DNA of 10,400 bases, taken from Dehalococcoidia bacterium (lineage in GTDB: Bacteria; Chloroflexota; Dehalococcoidia; SZUA-161). Below are positions 1 through 7,245 of the stretch, piece after piece; within the stretch, counting starts at the first letter, position 1; each line of letters begins with the position of its first letter. The stretch spans positions 1,684,776 through 1,695,175 of the forward strand of contig CP070819.1 of the NCBI GenBank assembly GCA_020344295.1, in the 5' to 3' direction. Both the position numbers and the translations under genes were made by a program. The notes below the pieces were generated by a model. That model saw only the letters and a list, made by a program, of their open reading frames with translations. It made no database searches and was not told the origin of the DNA.

Positions 1-286
1 AATTGGCAAACGCTATGGAATGCACGATGCCGTTGAGCTTGGGGTACTTCTTTGAGACATCCTGTGCCAGTTTTGTGATCTCATCTTCGCGTTCCACGTC
101 ACAAGTGTAAATGTCCGCGTCCGGGAAGAGTTTGGATACAGCTTCTTTATGCGCTGGGGACTGGACAACATAGACAACCTGTGCTCCCGCTTCATTAAGG
201 ACCTGACTGACGAAATAGGCGACGCTCTTCTTATTGGCCACGCCGAAGACAAGGAAGGTTTTACCTGAGATGTCCAGGAAGTCCAT
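1..286 (-). CDS. fabI: Enoyl-[ACP] reductase FabI-like, N-terminal part (cut by window edge)
   Basis: This is the beginning of an enoyl-acyl carrier protein reductase of the SDR-type FabI family, which would reduce trans-2-enoyl-ACP with NAD(P)H as the last step of each elongation cycle. I translated 95 complete residues from the ATG at 286; there is no stop before the edge. The FabI-style nucleotide-binding start is clear: GKTFLVFGVANKKSVAY at residues 8-24 (compare GVASKLSIAY in E. coli FabI). The segment GIVHSIAFAN at residues 86-95 matches the family's VHSIxFA motif. The catalytic Tyr-x6-Lys lies beyond the window. An AAAGGGGA Shine-Dalgarno stretch sits 4-5 bases before the ATG. The gene follows fabZ by 23 bases, so it is probably the same transcript. 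The family call is confident; the length and integrity of the rest are unknown. Confidence 0.9.
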   Translation of the reverse strand, partial: MDFLDISGKTFLVFGVANKKSVAYFVSQVLNEAGAQVVYVVQSPAHKEAVSKLFPDADIYTCDVEREDEITKLAQDVSKKYPKLNGIVHSIAFAN

Positions 287-309
287 GTGATCCCCTTTCA
301 CTTACTACT

Positions 310-735
310 TTAGATTGCAGCTTGTGCCATAGTGACACCGAACTCGACTGATACCGCCATCTTTCCTTCTACGGAGGCCTTGCCTTTCATGAAGAAGGCA
401 TTGCTCATCTGCTCCACTATCTCGACTTCCATCTCCAGCGTGGACCCCGGTCTGACTATATTCTTGAACTTGCCGTTGCTGATTCGGGTGAGTACCGGTG
501 TACCCTCGCTGATATCAGTGATAATATTGGAAAGCAAGACCGCCCCGGTTTGAAAGATCGACTCGCAGATAAGTACGCCGGGCATGATCGGATTACCTGG
601 GTAATGCCCCTCGAAAAAGGGTTCCGCAGGGCTTATCTCTTTCGTCGTTTTAATCGTCGTATCCGTTAACTCTACGATCTTGTCGACAAACAGAAAAGGT
701 GGACGATGAGGTATCGAACTCAAGACATCTTTCAT
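310..735 (-). CDS. fabZ: 3-hydroxyacyl-[ACP] dehydratase, FabZ-like
   Basis: This 141-residue hot-dog-fold protein is of normal FabZ length and would dehydrate 3-hydroxyacyl-ACP to trans-2-enoyl-ACP in the cytoplasm. Family marks are IPHRPPFLFVD at residues 8-18 and the active-site helix region EPFFEGHYPGNPIMPGVL at 38-55. The catalytic His is His44 and the partner acid is Glu58 (in LICES), at the usual spacing. The start codon lies one base after the fabG stop, and its GGAGG Shine-Dalgarno sits inside the last fabG codons, so the two are very likely translationally coupled. In the cluster it follows FabG and precedes FabI, the order of the reaction cycle. There is no second dehydratase in the window. 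FabA-type isomerase activity cannot be excluded, but the HxxxxGxxxxP motif and the short length favour FabZ. Confidence 0.92.
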   Translation of the reverse strand: MKDVLSSIPHRPPFLFVDKIVELTDTTIKTTKEISPAEPFFEGHYPGNPIMPGVLICESIFQTGAVLLSNIITDISEGTPVLTRISNGKFKNIVRPGSTLEMEVEIVEQMSNAFFMKGKASVEGKMAVSVEFGVTMAQAAI

Positions 736-736
736 T

Positions 737-1471
737 TTACAGACCTCCAGTTACCTCTAGTGTAGCACCGTTGACATAGGCAGCTTCCTTGGTTGCCAGG
801 AAAAGAACACAGGCGGCGACCTCCTCGGTCTTCCCGAATCTCTTCAAGGGGATCTGTTGTATGTAGGCGTTGCGCAGTTCCTCGGGAAGGTCTTGAATCA
901 AATCGGTTGCGATGAATCCCGGTGAGACACAGTTAACCGTAATGCCGCGGCGGGCGACCTCCTTGGACAGTGATTTGGTCAGTGCAACCATGCCTGCCTT
1001 TGCCGCGGCGTAGTTGGCCTGTCCCTCAAATCCGAATTTGCCTGATGGTGATGTAATGCCGATAATCCGCCCGTATTTTTTTCGCATCATGCTCATCACC
1101 GCAAACTTACACATATAGAAAACGCCGTTCAGATTAACATCGATAACGTCATGCCACTCCGATTCTCTCATCATAGCCAGGACGGCGTCCTTACGAATAC
1201 CGGCGTTATTGACAAGGATCTCGAAGCCCTCATATTTCTGGTCTACGTATTCAAAGAACTTCTCAACCTCTTCGTATTTGGACACGTCACAAATCTGGAT
1301 ATCGATTTTATCAGCGAACTCACTGGTATCCTGCTGGAACTGTTCTGTGGCGGGCTCATTTGAGGCGATAATGACCCGAGCGCCACCCTTCAGGAAACCC
1401 TCGACAATGCTTTTACCTATCCCCCTTACTCCTCCGGTTACGATAGCGGTCTGTCCCTCGAAATCGTACAT
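737..1471 (-). CDS. fabG: 3-oxoacyl-[ACP] reductase, FabG-like SDR
   Basis: This is a 244-residue classical short-chain dehydrogenase with the exact length of a typical FabG. It would reduce 3-oxoacyl-ACP to 3-hydroxyacyl-ACP with NAD(P)H. It shows the cofactor motif TGGVRGIG at residues 12-19, NNAG at 88-91 and the structural Asn113. The catalytic set is Ser141, Tyr154 and Lys158 (QANYAAAKAG), matching the Ser138/Tyr151/Lys155 spacing of E. coli FabG. The C-terminal VNGATLEVTGGL is also family-typical. A GGAGG site (1478-1482) sits 6 bases before the ATG. The gene follows the second CrtI-like gene by 23 bases and is followed by fabZ after one base. The family is certain at the SDR level. The FabG role is inferred from the closeness of the motifs and from the neighbours. 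Confidence 0.92.
   Translation of the reverse strand: MYDFEGQTAIVTGGVRGIGKSIVEGFLKGGARVIIASNEPATEQFQQDTSEFADKIDIQICDVSKYEEVEKFFEYVDQKYEGFEILVNNAGIRKDAVLAMMRESEWHDVIDVNLNGVFYMCKFAVMSMMRKKYGRIIGITSPSGKFGFEGQANYAAAKAGMVALTKSLSKEVARRGITVNCVSPGFIATDLIQDLPEELRNAYIQQIPLKRFGKTEEVAACVLFLATKEAAYVNGATLEVTGGL
744..748 (-). promoter_or_regulatory. Shine-Dalgarno of fabZ inside the end of fabG
   Basis: GGAGG on the minus strand ends 8 bases before the fabZ ATG and overlaps the last codons of fabG. It fixes the fabZ start at 735 and points to translational coupling. Confidence 0.75.
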
Positions 1472-1494
1472 CTGTTACCTCCTGCAAAATAAGA

Positions 1495-2901
1495 TCAGGA
1501 TCGTAGATACTTATCGACATCATTTGAGGCGATCACTCCGTAGTTGGCCGCACCCAGCCACCCTGACATGATGATCCCTACCGAGCCCGTATGAAAGAGA
1601 CCGGGTATCTCATTGTTTAGACCCATGCTGATTTTCAATCCTTCGAATTTCGTGCCGAACGAAGCCCCGCGTTCATGGAGCGTGTATCTCTGGAATGTCC
1701 GGGGGGTAGCGGCCTCAGCGTAATCGATCTTCTCCCGTGCACCGGGTAGGTATTTATCGAGAGCTGCAATTGTGGATTCGATCAGTTCCTGTTTGGAGGC
1801 ACGGTATTCTTCTTCTGGCAGGTATGCCCAATCTTCATAGTTTGCGTTTGTTGAAGCCACAATAGAGTACATCCCGGAGCCGGGGCGTGTTTCCGGGTAG
1901 TATATGGAGTAGGTACGGCTGGTAATATTCCTGCTGCGAAGCATTTCCGAGTCGAATTTCTCCGCAGTAGATGTGAAGAGCAAGTCCCCTATATAATCGA
2001 TCTTCTCGCCCTTCCTGATGCCCATGTAAACCTGGCAACTGCTGTTGTTGAGACGCACCTTGTTGGTTTCATCGATGAAGCTCGCGGAAAAGTGCTGGTC
2101 ACCGACGAGTCTATGGATGGTCGACAGCAGATTGCCATTAGAGACCGCGGCTCTGCATTTAATAGTCTGATCGTTGGCAATCACTCCTGAGACTCTACCG
2201 TCTTCGACGATTATTCTTTCCACCGGGCACCTGGTCCGAATATCAACGCCGTTCTTTATCAGCTCATCCTTCATCTTCCCAATAAATTGGTCAGTTCCGC
2301 CTTGAACGGTGTACACGCCCTTGCTCATGAAGTTTGAAAACACAATGCCATAGCTTATTGCCGGGTCATCGAGAGTCGATCCGTTAGCATATGTTATCGG
2401 CTCCATCAGCAGGCGGACGACGTCGTCGCGTCCGGGGAAGTACTTCTCGAACAGCTCCCTGGCCGTCATTGTCTGGTCGTCATAGTAGTTCATGTCTCTC
2501 GCTTCATTGAAGAAGCCTTCTATACTATCGGCCGGTACCTTTAACTGCTCCTTCAGGATACGAGTGAAATCGTCCCGGTCAAAGGTTGTTGTAAATGAGA
2601 ACTGAGGGTTATCGAATCTTATGCCCTTGAGTTGGACGATCATATCAGCTATTTCAGGAGACCAGTATTTACGGCAGGTCTTAATCATTCCCACCGGGAA
2701 ACCGTGCAGAGAGACATCGAAGATGTGTCCGCCCTTCCGCTTGAACCAAGCCGCCAATCCACCCAGCTGGTGGTGTTGTTCCAGAAGCAAGACCGAGTGG
2801 CCGCTTCTCGCCAGCATGTTGGCGCAGCTAAGTCCCGCCAATCCGCTGCCGATTACTACAGCATCACACTGAGGATTCAAGTCCTTCAAAGCATCACTCA
2901 T
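1495..2901 (-). CDS. CrtI/phytoene-desaturase-type FAD oxidoreductase (second of two)
   Basis: This is a 468-residue flavoprotein of the phytoene desaturase/carotenoid isomerase family, slightly shorter than bacterial CrtI. The N-terminal Rossmann motif is VVIGSGLAG (residues 15-23), with Glu41 ending the second strand to hold the FAD ribose and LGG at 46-48. The middle has [10 protein letters not shown] at about 201-210, [10 protein letters not shown] at 361-370 and TPRTFQRYT at 399-407. The C-terminal FAD-contact segment runs from IPGLFHTGS (432-440) to the end. It starts 18 bases after the preceding CrtI-like gene and has a weak AAAGGGA ribosome site. No phytoene or GGPP synthase is nearby, so a carotenoid substrate is unlikely. 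An ACP-bound or free acyl chain is my inference. The reaction (desaturation, isomerisation, saturation or ring formation) cannot be read from the sequence. Confidence 0.85.
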   Translation of the reverse strand: MSDALKDLNPQCDAVVIGSGLAGLSCANMLARSGHSVLLLEQHHQLGGLAAWFKRKGGHIFDVSLHGFPVGMIKTCRKYWSPEIADMIVQLKGIRFDNPQFSFTTTFDRDDFTRILKEQLKVPADSIEGFFNEARDMNYYDDQTMTARELFEKYFPGRDDVVRLLMEPITYANGSTLDDPAISYGIVFSNFMSKGVYTVQGGTDQFIGKMKDELIKNGVDIRTRCPVERIIVEDGRVSGVIANDQTIKCRAAVSNGNLLSTIHRLVGDQHFSASFIDETNKVRLNNSSCQVYMGIRKGEKIDYIGDLLFTSTAEKFDSEMLRSRNITSRTYSIYYPETRPGSGMYSIVASTNANYEDWAYLPEEEYRASKQELIESTIAALDKYLPGAREKIDYAEAATPRTFQRYTLHERGASFGTKFEGLKISMGLNNEIPGLFHTGSVGIIMSGWLGAANYGVIASNDVDKYLRS

Positions 2902-2919
2902 AGATATCTTTCCCTTTAA

Positions 2920-4305
2920 CTATCCCTTCTGCAGAACATGGAGATTTGCCATAGAGATCCCACTGAGCATCGCGCCCACTATCCCCAGAAATCCCTGATC
3001 CGTGCCGCACAGAAACAGGTTTTTCAGGTGAGTAACTCCTGTCTTGATCTTGTTGGGCGTACCATAGACGGCTCCATTCATGTGACCGGTATATCTATAA
3101 ATCGTTTTAGGAGTGAAAACATCTGTATAGACGATATTTGGGCGGAAATCTGGCACGAATTTTACCACTTCATTGAGTGTGGTTTCAAGCCAGACGGTTT
3201 TCTGGGCCTGGTATTGTTCGGGCTCCAGGTTGTTCCAGAGGTCGAAGTTAGCCATGTTGGTTACTCTGATCATGGCTTCCGGCAAGGGCGAGTCGAAGTG
3301 GAAGTTATTCGGGCAGCAAATGACCCCGCTGGAAATATCGAGCAGATCATCCGGTTTCCTGTAGTCGAACCTGTCGGAGTTGTTAAAGAAGGTTATTGTC
3401 GTGTTGTATCCCATTCCGGCCAGTTCTCTGTCAAGGACCATGATGAACTCTACAAATGAGAGGCGACCTACATCATTTATAAATCTTGCAGGATCGTAGC
3501 CCGGCAACAGGCTCATCGTTTCGACGAAACCGGCAGATGACAGCACTTTATCCGCCGTCAACACCTCACCGTTATCCAGTGTCACCGATTCTGCCCTGTC
3601 ATTAGAAACCTGGATACTCTGCACTTCCGACTTGAGCCTCAATTCACCGCCGCAATCCTTGTATTTCTTGACCAGCACATCAAGGATCTGCCGTACTCCC
3701 GCCTGTGGTCTGGCAAATCCCTCACAGAAGATGCTATTAAACATGATGACGAACTGGCCAAATTCCATGTCGTTTTCCTGGGCATTACCGTAATACATCA
3801 GCGGGCAGAAGATCATATCAATTAATACAGGATCGGAGAGGATCGAACCGACAACTTCGCGTGCCGATATCGGTTTTGCATCGAGGGCGAGGGCATCATA
3901 TTCGGCAATCGTCTTGAGCAGCCTCTGGAAGTTATCTGCCTGCTTGGGGAAATTGTCCCTTATCTCCTGAGTAAAAAAGTTCAGGTCGTTGTTAAACCTG
4001 AGGGTTTTATCCGGGAAGCTGACAGCTGACATCCTTTGCTGGCAGAGACCGAAATCATCAGCTTGAATCTTGAGCTGACGCAGTAATTTAGGCAGTGGCG
4101 TCGATTTGGTGCCCTTGGGGACATAGTTGGTCATCGCGTGGAGGCCGACGTCGAATTTATGCCCGTCCCGGCTATAAAATGAGTTGAGCCCCCCGACCCG
4201 ATGGTGTCTTTCGAGGATGCATACCTTCTTGTCGTAATATGCTAACCTGATTCCAGCGGCGAGGCCGGACATGCCGGCGCCGATAATTAGAACATCATAT
4301 TTCAT
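2920..4305 (-). CDS. CrtI/phytoene-desaturase-type FAD oxidoreductase (first of two)
   Basis: This is a 461-residue flavoprotein of the phytoene desaturase superfamily. Residues 5-14 read VLIIGAGMSG, Glu32 is the expected FAD-ribose acid, and RVGGLNSF follows at 36-43. Later family signs are EPEQYQAQK at 361-369, TPKTIYRYT at 398-406 and the C-terminal FAD segment beginning LKNLFLCGT at 427-435. It shares architecture with the adjacent oxidoreductase but is clearly diverged from it (different N-terminal and C-terminal segments), so the pair is not a recent duplicate. It follows the second KASII gene after 167 bases, an interval that holds a hairpin. The ribosome site before the ATG is weak. 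The likely role is redox remodelling of an acyl chain made by the neighbouring synthases. Substrate and reaction are unknown. Confidence 0.85.
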   Translation of the reverse strand: MKYDVLIIGAGMSGLAAGIRLAYYDKKVCILERHHRVGGLNSFYSRDGHKFDVGLHAMTNYVPKGTKSTPLPKLLRQLKIQADDFGLCQQRMSAVSFPDKTLRFNNDLNFFTQEIRDNFPKQADNFQRLLKTIAEYDALALDAKPISAREVVGSILSDPVLIDMIFCPLMYYGNAQENDMEFGQFVIMFNSIFCEGFARPQAGVRQILDVLVKKYKDCGGELRLKSEVQSIQVSNDRAESVTLDNGEVLTADKVLSSAGFVETMSLLPGYDPARFINDVGRLSFVEFIMVLDRELAGMGYNTTITFFNNSDRFDYRKPDDLLDISSGVICCPNNFHFDSPLPEAMIRVTNMANFDLWNNLEPEQYQAQKTVWLETTLNEVVKFVPDFRPNIVYTDVFTPKTIYRYTGHMNGAVYGTPNKIKTGVTHLKNLFLCGTDQGFLGIVGAMLSGISMANLHVLQKG

Positions 4306-4311
4306 GGCTAA

Positions 4312-4359
4312 GCTCGGTCGAAAGATTGCTCCCCTATTTTACAAGGGGAGAAATAGATG
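4312..4359 (-). repeat. Intergenic hairpin repeat, copy downstream of the second KASII
   Basis: A perfect 7-base inverted repeat, CTCCCCT and AGGGGAG (4329-4335 and 4344-4350), encloses an 8-base loop. The flanks (GCTC..TC.AAAGATT before it and AAAT after it) are shared with the copy at 7134-7180, while the loop differs. No strong U-run follows on the transcript strand, so a canonical Rho-independent terminator is doubtful. It could act as a weak terminator, an mRNA-processing or stabilising hairpin, or a dispersed repeat. Confidence 0.7.
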
Positions 4360-4472
4360 TAAACCTTCGGGTTGTATGTTGAGTTTTAAATAAGCCCGCG
4401 TCCCTTGATCCGCCGATAGATTGTCGGATGGACGTTTTATTTCCTGATTCTAGGGAAATAATGGTTTCATTC

Positions 4473-5714
4473 CTACTGTACGTATCTTTTAACTACAATG
4501 ACTGAATTAATGCCGACCATGCCGAATGAATTGTTCAAGATACAGTCAACCTTATCCACTTTAAGGGGTTTGTTTATCACCAGGTTCTTAACAGCACATT
4601 CGGGATCCAGATTGTCGATGTTAATTGTCTGGTGTACGATATGATCTTCGAACGACGGCAGGTTGCCCACCAGCTCCAAGGCGCCCGCTGCACCCATTGT
4701 ATGGCCGATATAGCTTTTTGTGTTATTAATATAGGCATTGGAATTGCTTCCGAGGACCTGTTTAATCGCCTGACATTCCACTTTGTCCCCTTCAGGCGTA
4801 CCGGTGGCGTGAGTGTTGATGATATCGATTTCTCCTGTCGACATACCGGCTTTCTTCAAAGCGAGATTAATACACTCGGCTTGTCTCTCGGCGTTAGGAA
4901 GGACATAATCGAACGCATCCGAGTTAATGGCGTATCCCACGATTTCGCCATATATCCTGGCGCCTCTCGCCAGAGCATCGCTCAATCTCTCCAGGATACA
5001 GACACATCCTCCTTCGGAAACAACAACGCCGTTCCGATCACGGTCAAAGGGGCGTGATGCCTTCCGTGGGTCGGTATGACTTGCCAATGCACGTTCATTC
5101 TTGAAGCTGGCAAAAATGCCGAAGGCGTGGATCACCTCTGAAACACCGCCGGCGAGTGCTAAATCTACTTCATCCAGACGCAGCATCTGCACGCCGTGTA
5201 TAAGGCCAATATTGCCGGCAGCGCAAGCCCCGCCGAGTGTATAGTGGGGGCCAGTAATACCCATGTTCATGGTGACTTCGCCGGCAGGTTCGTTGGCCAC
5301 ACTCCTGGGACTGTGGTGGTGTGACCATACATCTATATCGTAATTGAATTGCTTTATATTGTAGATCTCCTTCTCGGTCTGCACATTACCGTGCTCGGTG
5401 ATACCTAAATAGACCCCGATCCTCGATTTGTCCATGTCGTCTATATTCAGTTCAGCGTCAGCTAAAGCTTCGTGGGAGCAGTAGATAGCGAAAGAACCCG
5501 CTCTCGTTCCCCGGCGCAGTTCCTTCTTTGTCTGGTACTTTGATGTGTCGAAATCGCAGGCGCCGGCTATGACCTCACCCATATAGTGAGCATCGATCGT
5601 TCCTATCCCGGATTCGCCGGCCAGCAGGTTCTGCCTGAACTCTTGGAGATTGTTACCATTCGGTGCTGACAGGCCAATACCGGTTATAACGATCCTTGAT
5701 TGGTTATTCATCAT
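4473..5714 (-). CDS. 3-oxoacyl-[ACP] synthase II-like (FabF family), second copy
   Basis: This is a FabF-type elongating beta-ketoacyl-ACP synthase of normal length, expected to condense malonyl-ACP with an acyl-ACP. Numbering from the longest frame (GTG at 5729, 418 residues), the catalytic Cys169 lies in GGACAAGNIG, with His307 (NTHATGTPEGD), Lys338 and His343 (NTKSYIGH). The set is complete, so this is not a chain-length-factor-type partner. The basic docking patch KKELRR (68-73) resembles that of E. coli FabF. Unusual points are a His triplet WSHHH (135-139) and the gate loop SFGMVGIN (401-408) in place of SFGFGGTN. I place the start at the ATG at 5714. The next ATG (5711) aligns with the start of the sister copy, and the GTG at 5729 has its purine stretch too close. 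It follows the KASIII gene by 36 bases. Confidence 0.88.
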   Translation of the reverse strand: MMNNQSRIVITGIGLSAPNGNNLQEFRQNLLAGESGIGTIDAHYMGEVIAGACDFDTSKYQTKKELRRGTRAGSFAIYCSHEALADAELNIDDMDKSRIGVYLGITEHGNVQTEKEIYNIKQFNYDIDVWSHHHSPRSVANEPAGEVTMNMGITGPHYTLGGACAAGNIGLIHGVQMLRLDEVDLALAGGVSEVIHAFGIFASFKNERALASHTDPRKASRPFDRDRNGVVVSEGGCVCILERLSDALARGARIYGEIVGYAINSDAFDYVLPNAERQAECINLALKKAGMSTGEIDIINTHATGTPEGDKVECQAIKQVLGSNSNAYINNTKSYIGHTMGAAGALELVGNLPSFEDHIVHQTINIDNLDPECAVKNLVINKPLKVDKVDCILNNSFGMVGINSVIVVKRYVQ

Positions 5715-5750
5715 TTTGAAGCCATTCACCTCTATGGCTGTCCTACGATA

Positions 5751-6800
5751 CTACCATTCCAGACCGAGCATTATACAGGATAGTCCGCTACCGATACCCA
5801 GCATTGTAACCTTATCACCAGCCTTAACGTGCCCCTCCTCAATTCCGACTGCTGTTGAAATGGGCAATGAGCACGCACCTACATTCCCTAGGTAATGTAC
5901 GGTCGCAAATCCCTTGGATTTATCTAATTCAAGTGTGCGAAACACCATGTCCTGATGGATGGCACTGACCTGGTGGCTGAAGACCTTATCAACATCCCCG
6001 TTTTTCCATAAAAGTTCTTGCTGGAAGGCTTTCCAGGTCTCGGCTGCTAATCCCAGGCCGTTTGTCAGAATTCCCTCAAAGTCCGCCTGCATGTTGGGGT
6101 AATATGTGGAATCGAAAAAACAGGTATCAATTGGTATCCGGCACAAGTCCTTATGCTGAGAGGCCGTCCTGACAACGCCGCCCAGAAGTCTGTGCCCCGA
6201 TGTCGACAGAGAGGAATGAGTCATTACCACTGCCACAGCTCCAGAGCCGAGGGTTAAAGAAGCAAACTGAGGTTTGAGCTTATCCCTGGTGATATCTGGA
6301 TCGTTTAGAATGTCGTGAATTGTATTCTCCGTCATCCTTCTACTGCTTTCGCTACCAACCACAATCCCGGCTTTCACCTGGCCCAACTCGATCATGTTGG
6401 CCAGTGTTACCATGCCATTGATAAAACCGATACACGCATTCGATATGTCGAATGTAGTGGTTGAGCGAGGAAGATCTAGAGAGTCATGGACAACGAGAGC
6501 TGTTGCGGTCTCCAAGTAATCACGACAAACAGAAGTATGAAGAAGACACTCAATGTCTTCCTTGTTTATTCCTGAATCGGCTATAGCTTTCTCCGCTGCT
6601 TTTGTGCTTACCTGGCTGGGCCTGGTATCTTCACCCCAGAATCGCCGCTCGCGGATTCCCGTCATCATCTCGAATCGTCCGGGTGAGAGCTTCAGTTTCT
6701 CGTATACGGGCGCCAGTCTCTCTTCCAGGCTTAATGAGGTGATGATTGTATCCGGGATCTCATATGAGAACGATTCGACGCAAACCTTCTCATATCTCAT
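5751..6800 (-). CDS. KASIII/OleA-like thiolase-fold condensing enzyme, second copy
   Basis: This is a 349-residue thiolase-superfamily synthase of the FabH/OleA branch. It has the KASIII triad: Cys123 (SNACIGFINGM), His276 (FSHQVSAIH) and Asn306 (YLGNVGACS). Glu97 in RDYLE lies 26 residues before the Cys, and the His-Asn spacing is 30. Both spacings equal those of OleA (Glu117/Cys143 and His285/Asn315). OleA condenses two fatty acyl-CoAs head to head, whereas FabH primes with malonyl-ACP; which applies here is not known. Against the sister copy it has Cys92 for Ser92 and Thr98 for Pro98 next to Glu97. The ATG at 6800 has AAGGG about 9 bases upstream. A 445-base gap with a candidate promoter precedes it, so it may open a second transcript running through to fabI. 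Confidence 0.85.
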   Translation of the reverse strand: MRYEKVCVESFSYEIPDTIITSLSLEERLAPVYEKLKLSPGRFEMMTGIRERRFWGEDTRPSQVSTKAAEKAIADSGINKEDIECLLHTSVCRDYLETATALVVHDSLDLPRSTTTFDISNACIGFINGMVTLANMIELGQVKAGIVVGSESSRRMTENTIHDILNDPDITRDKLKPQFASLTLGSGAVAVVMTHSSLSTSGHRLLGGVVRTASQHKDLCRIPIDTCFFDSTYYPNMQADFEGILTNGLGLAAETWKAFQQELLWKNGDVDKVFSHQVSAIHQDMVFRTLELDKSKGFATVHYLGNVGACSLPISTAVGIEEGHVKAGDKVTMLGIGSGLSCIMLGLEW

Positions 6801-6892
6801 TTCTGATAACCCTTAGCAAGGCGTTAATATATTTATGACCTATTCATCCGATGTTTTTCACCGGGCATAGATCTTGTGTCATCGATAGTACC

Positions 6893-6942
6893 ATTATATA
6901 CGAGTAATTAAGTACTATTACACTTCGTGTGCTATATGTCAA
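6893..6942 (-). promoter_or_regulatory. Candidate sigma-70-type promoter before the second KASIII gene
   Basis: On the minus strand a perfect TTGACA (6942-6937) is followed after 16 bases by TAATAG (6920-6915), a weak -10 box. A perfect TATAAT lies further down at 6898-6893, without a good -35 at the right distance. Either could start a leader of roughly 90-115 bases before the KASIII ATG. The AT-rich context fits, but the boxes do not form one ideal pair. Confidence 0.35.
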
Positions 6943-7032
6943 CAGCATCGAATTAACAATTATTTACTTATCCTCCATTCATTGTTCATAAATAGGTAAC
7001 TTCGTGTAGTGATAAGTGGACAAATCACATCG

Positions 7033-7068
7033 GACAGGAGCAATATAACTGAGGCAGTTATACCTGTC
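7033..7068 (-). other. Nested hairpin in the intergenic region
   Basis: A perfect 8-base stem, TATAACTG and CAGTTATA (7044-7051 and 7055-7062), closes a 3-base loop. It is extended by a 6-base outer stem, GACAGG and CCTGTC (7033-7038 and 7063-7068), with a 5-base bulge on one side. Fourteen pairs in 36 bases is unlikely to be chance. No U-run follows on the transcript strand, so it is not a textbook terminator; an attenuator, an operator or part of a structured leader is possible. Confidence 0.6.
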
Positions 7069-7087
7069 AGATTTCGCAGTGAAGCCG

Positions 7088-7129
7088 GTATGCCCCCGCT
7101 ACCGCATTGTGGGACGGAGCAACGCATAC
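7088..7129 (-). other. Inverted repeat, possible middle hairpin of a structured leader
   Basis: GTATGC (7088-7093) and GCATAC (7124-7129) form a 6-base inverted repeat. Next to it a CUCC/GGGG pairing on the transcript strand could extend the helix. It lies between the hairpin repeat (7150-7171) and the nested hairpin (7033-7068). The pairing is hand-derived and weaker than its neighbours. Confidence 0.3.
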
Positions 7130-7133
7130 TCAT

Positions 7134-7180
7134 GCTCAATCAAAGATTACTCCCCTTGTGAAACAGGGGAGAAATTGTTG
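7134..7180 (-). repeat. Intergenic hairpin repeat, copy downstream of the ACP gene
   Basis: The same CTCCCCT/AGGGGAG stem as at 4312-4359, here at 7150-7156 and 7165-7171, with a different 8-base loop. The AAAGATT flank and AAAT on the other side are conserved between the copies. Stem and flank conservation with loop change suggests that the structure is maintained, or that the two came from one dispersed repeat family. Confidence 0.7.
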
Positions 7181-7245
7181 CAGGCTCTGGGAATATCTGC
7201 GATATGAATTCATGTTATGCAGTTTGCTTTATCGACATCAATAGG

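Larger units (their letters stand above)
6801..7245. other. Gene-free 445-base interval with hairpins and a candidate promoter
   Basis: I see no convincing gene in this interval. From the ACP side it holds the hairpin repeat (7134-7180), an inverted-repeat region (7088-7129), a strong nested hairpin (7033-7068), a smaller GTGAT/ATCAC inverted repeat (7009-7028), then an AT-rich stretch (about 6820-7000) with sigma-70-like boxes. It separates the ACP operon end from the second KASIII gene and looks like a control region. Confidence 0.7.

Noticed and set aside
1495..4305. Carotenoid biosynthesis operon
   Set aside because: Only CrtI-like genes are present. No phytoene synthase, GGPP synthase or cyclase is seen, and all neighbours are fatty-acid enzymes.
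5712..5729. GTG start at 5729 for the second KASII
   Set aside because: The only purine-rich stretch directly abuts the GTG, and the sister gene supports an ATG at the aligned position. The longer form cannot be fully excluded.
6922..7007. 9-base direct repeat ACTTCGTGT (6922-6930 and 6999-7007) as paired operator sites
   Set aside because: A 9-base repeat within 445 bases is not surprising by chance, and the surrounding bases do not match.
6960..7133. Minus-strand open frame of 57 residues with a hydrophobic stretch
   Set aside because: It has no ribosome site at usable distance, it overlaps two hairpins, and its composition shows no family signal. It is probably chance.
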